Below are positions 62,032-64,000 of a stretch of 64,000 nucleotides of DNA, piece after piece. The position numbers were made by a program, and so were the translations under genes. Each line of letters starts with the position of its first letter. The stretch's first letter is position 1. The notes beneath the pieces are model-generated. The model saw nothing but the letters and a program-made list of their open reading frames with translations, did not search any database and was not told where the DNA came from. The stretch is from Nemertoderma westbladi (Eukaryota > Xenacoelomorpha > Nemertodermatida > Nemertodermatidae): positions 1 to 64,000 of the forward strand of contig JAUCBJ010003007.1 in assembly GCA_032718475.1 (NCBI GenBank), read 5' to 3'.

Positions 62032-64000
62032 ATGAGTATGAGAACCCTCCAGGAGAAATACCGGCTAGGTCGTCGCCCGGGTCAACAAGGACCGCGTCCC
62101 TCAGTGGTACACCAGGCTGGGGTCGATAAATTGGCTACTGGAACAGAAGACAGAGAAGAAAGAAGAACCAACCTGTTGAAATGTAAAAAGACACTAAAGA
62201 TTGCTACAATGAACGCACGCACGCTGAAAGCACATACCAAACAGGGTGACATGGTCGCTCTGGCAATGGAATATAACATCGACATCATCTGCATCCAAGA
62301 ACATCGGATTTGTCATGAAGACACTGCCATGAAGTACAATGACATTGGAAATGGATGGACGTTAGTAACAAGCTCAGCAGTAAGAAACTCGGCCAATGCA
62401 TCAATGGGTGGAGTAGGAATTCTGCTAAGCCCATTTGCACTTAACACCCTAAACAACATCGAATCTATAAATTCCAGGGTTATGATCGCAACATTTGATG
62501 GGAATCCCAAGACAACAGTTATATGTTGCTACAGTCCAACCAATGCATCAGAACCAGAACAAGCAGTCAAGTTTTATGAAGAACTGACTGGACTTATTAA
62601 GGACATCCCGAAACACAATGTTAAAGCCATTGCTGGTGACCTAAATGCGCAAATTGGCCCAGAAGACATCAAGGGTTACACCTATAACACCAGTTCTAAC
62701 AGAAATGGGTACTTACTCTTAGACCTAATGGAAGAATGTGAATTGATACCAACAAACAACACATTCGAAAAGAGTAAGGGGAAGCTATGGACCTTTCAAT
62801 ACCCTAATGGAACCCAAGCACAACTGGATTACATCCTTATAAACATAAAGTGGAGAAATAGCATGATCAACTGCGAGGCATACAGCTCGTTCAACCTAAT
62901 TGGTTCGGACCACAGAATTGTGACTGCAGAGATCAGACTCAGTTTGAGAGCCAGCAAACCCAGGACAAGAAAGCAAATCAAGTATGACTGGGAGAAACTC
63001 AGAACTGACAATGCTGTAAAGGATGCTTATACAGTAGAAGTTCAAAACCGCTTTGAAGCACTTCAGTCAATGGATGAAGACCAATCCACCGATTCAATAT
63101 ACCAGAATATAATAACAGCCCACAAGGAATCAGCTAAGAGGCATATCCCCCAGAAACCTAAACGAAAACAGTATGTGCCATGGCAAAACTCTTAGGTTAC
63201 TTGTAAGAGAGAAGATCTTAAGATAGCCTACAAAGTTAAAACCGAACAACCAACAACCGAAAACATTAACAAGGTTGAGAAAGCTAAGGACGATCTTAAA
63301 TTGGCCTACAACATCAGCCAGGAAAAGTACATACAGGATAAAACTGAAGCAATTACAACTGCTCACATACAGCAACAATCAAGACTTACCTGGCAAACTG
63401 TAAATGAGGTATCTGGTCGGAAAAGTTGTGCAAAGGGGCGCCTCAAAGCCGATAGTCCTGAAGAACGTGTTGGGAAGTGGAAAAATCACTTCAGCAACTT
63501 GCTTGGGCAGCCACCAAACATCGAGGTCAGCCCTACAAGGAAAATATATGACAAGACACTACCTATAGAAACAGGGGACTTTACACCTGCCGAACTCCAA
63601 AGAAGCATTAAAAGCATGTCCAATAATAAAGCGAGTGGATTAGATGAAATCCCAGCGGAGGTATGGAAAACCGGAGTGCTAAATAGACCATTATTGAATG
63701 TTTGCAACCGGATGTTAAAAGGGGAAAAGCCACCACCAATTTGGACTAAAGGTCAACTAAAGCCTCTCCCCAAGAAAGGAGACCTCGGCATACCAACAAA
63801 CTATCGTGGGATCTGTCTGCTTGTGGTAGCTGCCAAAATATACAATAAAATGATTCTATATAGGATTAGGCCTCACATAGAGAAACTACTGCGTAAGAGC
63901 CAAAACGGTTTTCGACCAAGTAGATCAACAATAGCTCAGATACTTGCACTACAGAGACTGATTGAAGGAATTAAGTCAAAGAATCTCCCCGCAGTCATGA
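62032..64000 (+). CDS. RTE-like LINE endonuclease/reverse transcriptase, one amber stop, 3' part outside window
   Basis: The first 387 codons hold a complete EEP endonuclease: TMNARTL (N61), IICIQEHR (E90), GDLNAQIG (D203, N205), QLDYILI (D266) and GSDHRIV (S292-D293-H294). A TAG at 63193-63195 interrupts the frame after PWQNS, yet the same frame resumes at once (VTCKREDLKIAYKV) and stays open to the window end through SGRKSCAKGRLKADSPEERV, NKASGLDEIPAEVW, LPKKGDLG and NYRGICLLVVAAKIYNK, the first RT blocks. The catalytic aspartates lie beyond the window. Domain order and many motifs match the LINE at 1-2337 (RLSLRAS, NGFR), so they are related families. The start at 62032 is the first ATG in the frame. 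A single nonsense codon suggests a fairly young copy. Confidence 0.88.

Overview
This window is repeat-rich metazoan nuclear DNA, most likely from a marine invertebrate. The evidence is spliced eukaryotic exons, including two class I myosin exons with canonical GT/AG sites, tRNA-derived SINEs, several non-LTR retrotransposon families, Gypsy and BEL/Pao LTR elements, and long minisatellite and satellite arrays. Most variation in the main satellite is CpG to TpG/CpA change, which suggests germline CpG methylation. Recurrent TAGGCCTA-type palindromes hint at an echinoderm-like genome, but that is a guess. There is no bacterial or phage content.

Layout. 1-3.2 kb: the 3' part of an RTE-like LINE followed tail-to-tail by an inverted, broken copy of its 3' end. 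3.5-10.7 kb: a mosaic of LINE pieces between two inverted copies of one AT-rich repeat. It holds an ORF1 remnant, an ORF2 with half its endonuclease deleted, an endonuclease fragment of a second LINE, and reverse-transcriptase tails. 11.8-23.7 kb: minus-strand pieces of what I read as one decayed multi-exon gene, ending in a cysteine-rich tail. It is broken by frameshifts, a LINE insertion with an 8-bp target duplication and a 38-bp minisatellite grown inside an exon. Other repeats lie between its exons: two SINEs (one nested in a LINE with an 11-bp target duplication), 35-, 48- and 37-bp tandem arrays, and pieces of a reverse-transcriptase/nuclease retroelement.

24.0-56.7 kb: about 27.6 kb of one 50-bp satellite (roughly 550 monomers), interrupted at 30.6-35.7 kb by a Gypsy element with an intact 1550-residue Gag-Pol frame and a 3' LTR but no recognisable 5' LTR. 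The array shows larger block duplications of 15, 16, 17 and 59 monomers.

56.8-58.0 kb: a 1.15-kb foldback element bounded by TTAA and mononucleotide G/C runs. 58.0-58.7 kb: two consecutive exons of a host myosin-1e/1f-like gene, the only clearly intact cellular gene sequence here. The intron between them begins with a 34-bp minisatellite whose unit is a copy of the exon's own 5' splice site. 59-61.6 kb: unassigned low-confidence frames, two covarying hairpins and a BEL/Pao integrase C-terminus on the minus strand. 61.6-64.0 kb: the 5' half of another RTE-like LINE with a complete endonuclease and one in-frame amber stop, running off the window end.

The elements do not form a pathway. The window is a record of nested insertion, tandem amplification and decay around one surviving cellular gene. 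Family assignments rest on motifs read by eye and remembered family patterns; no database search was possible.
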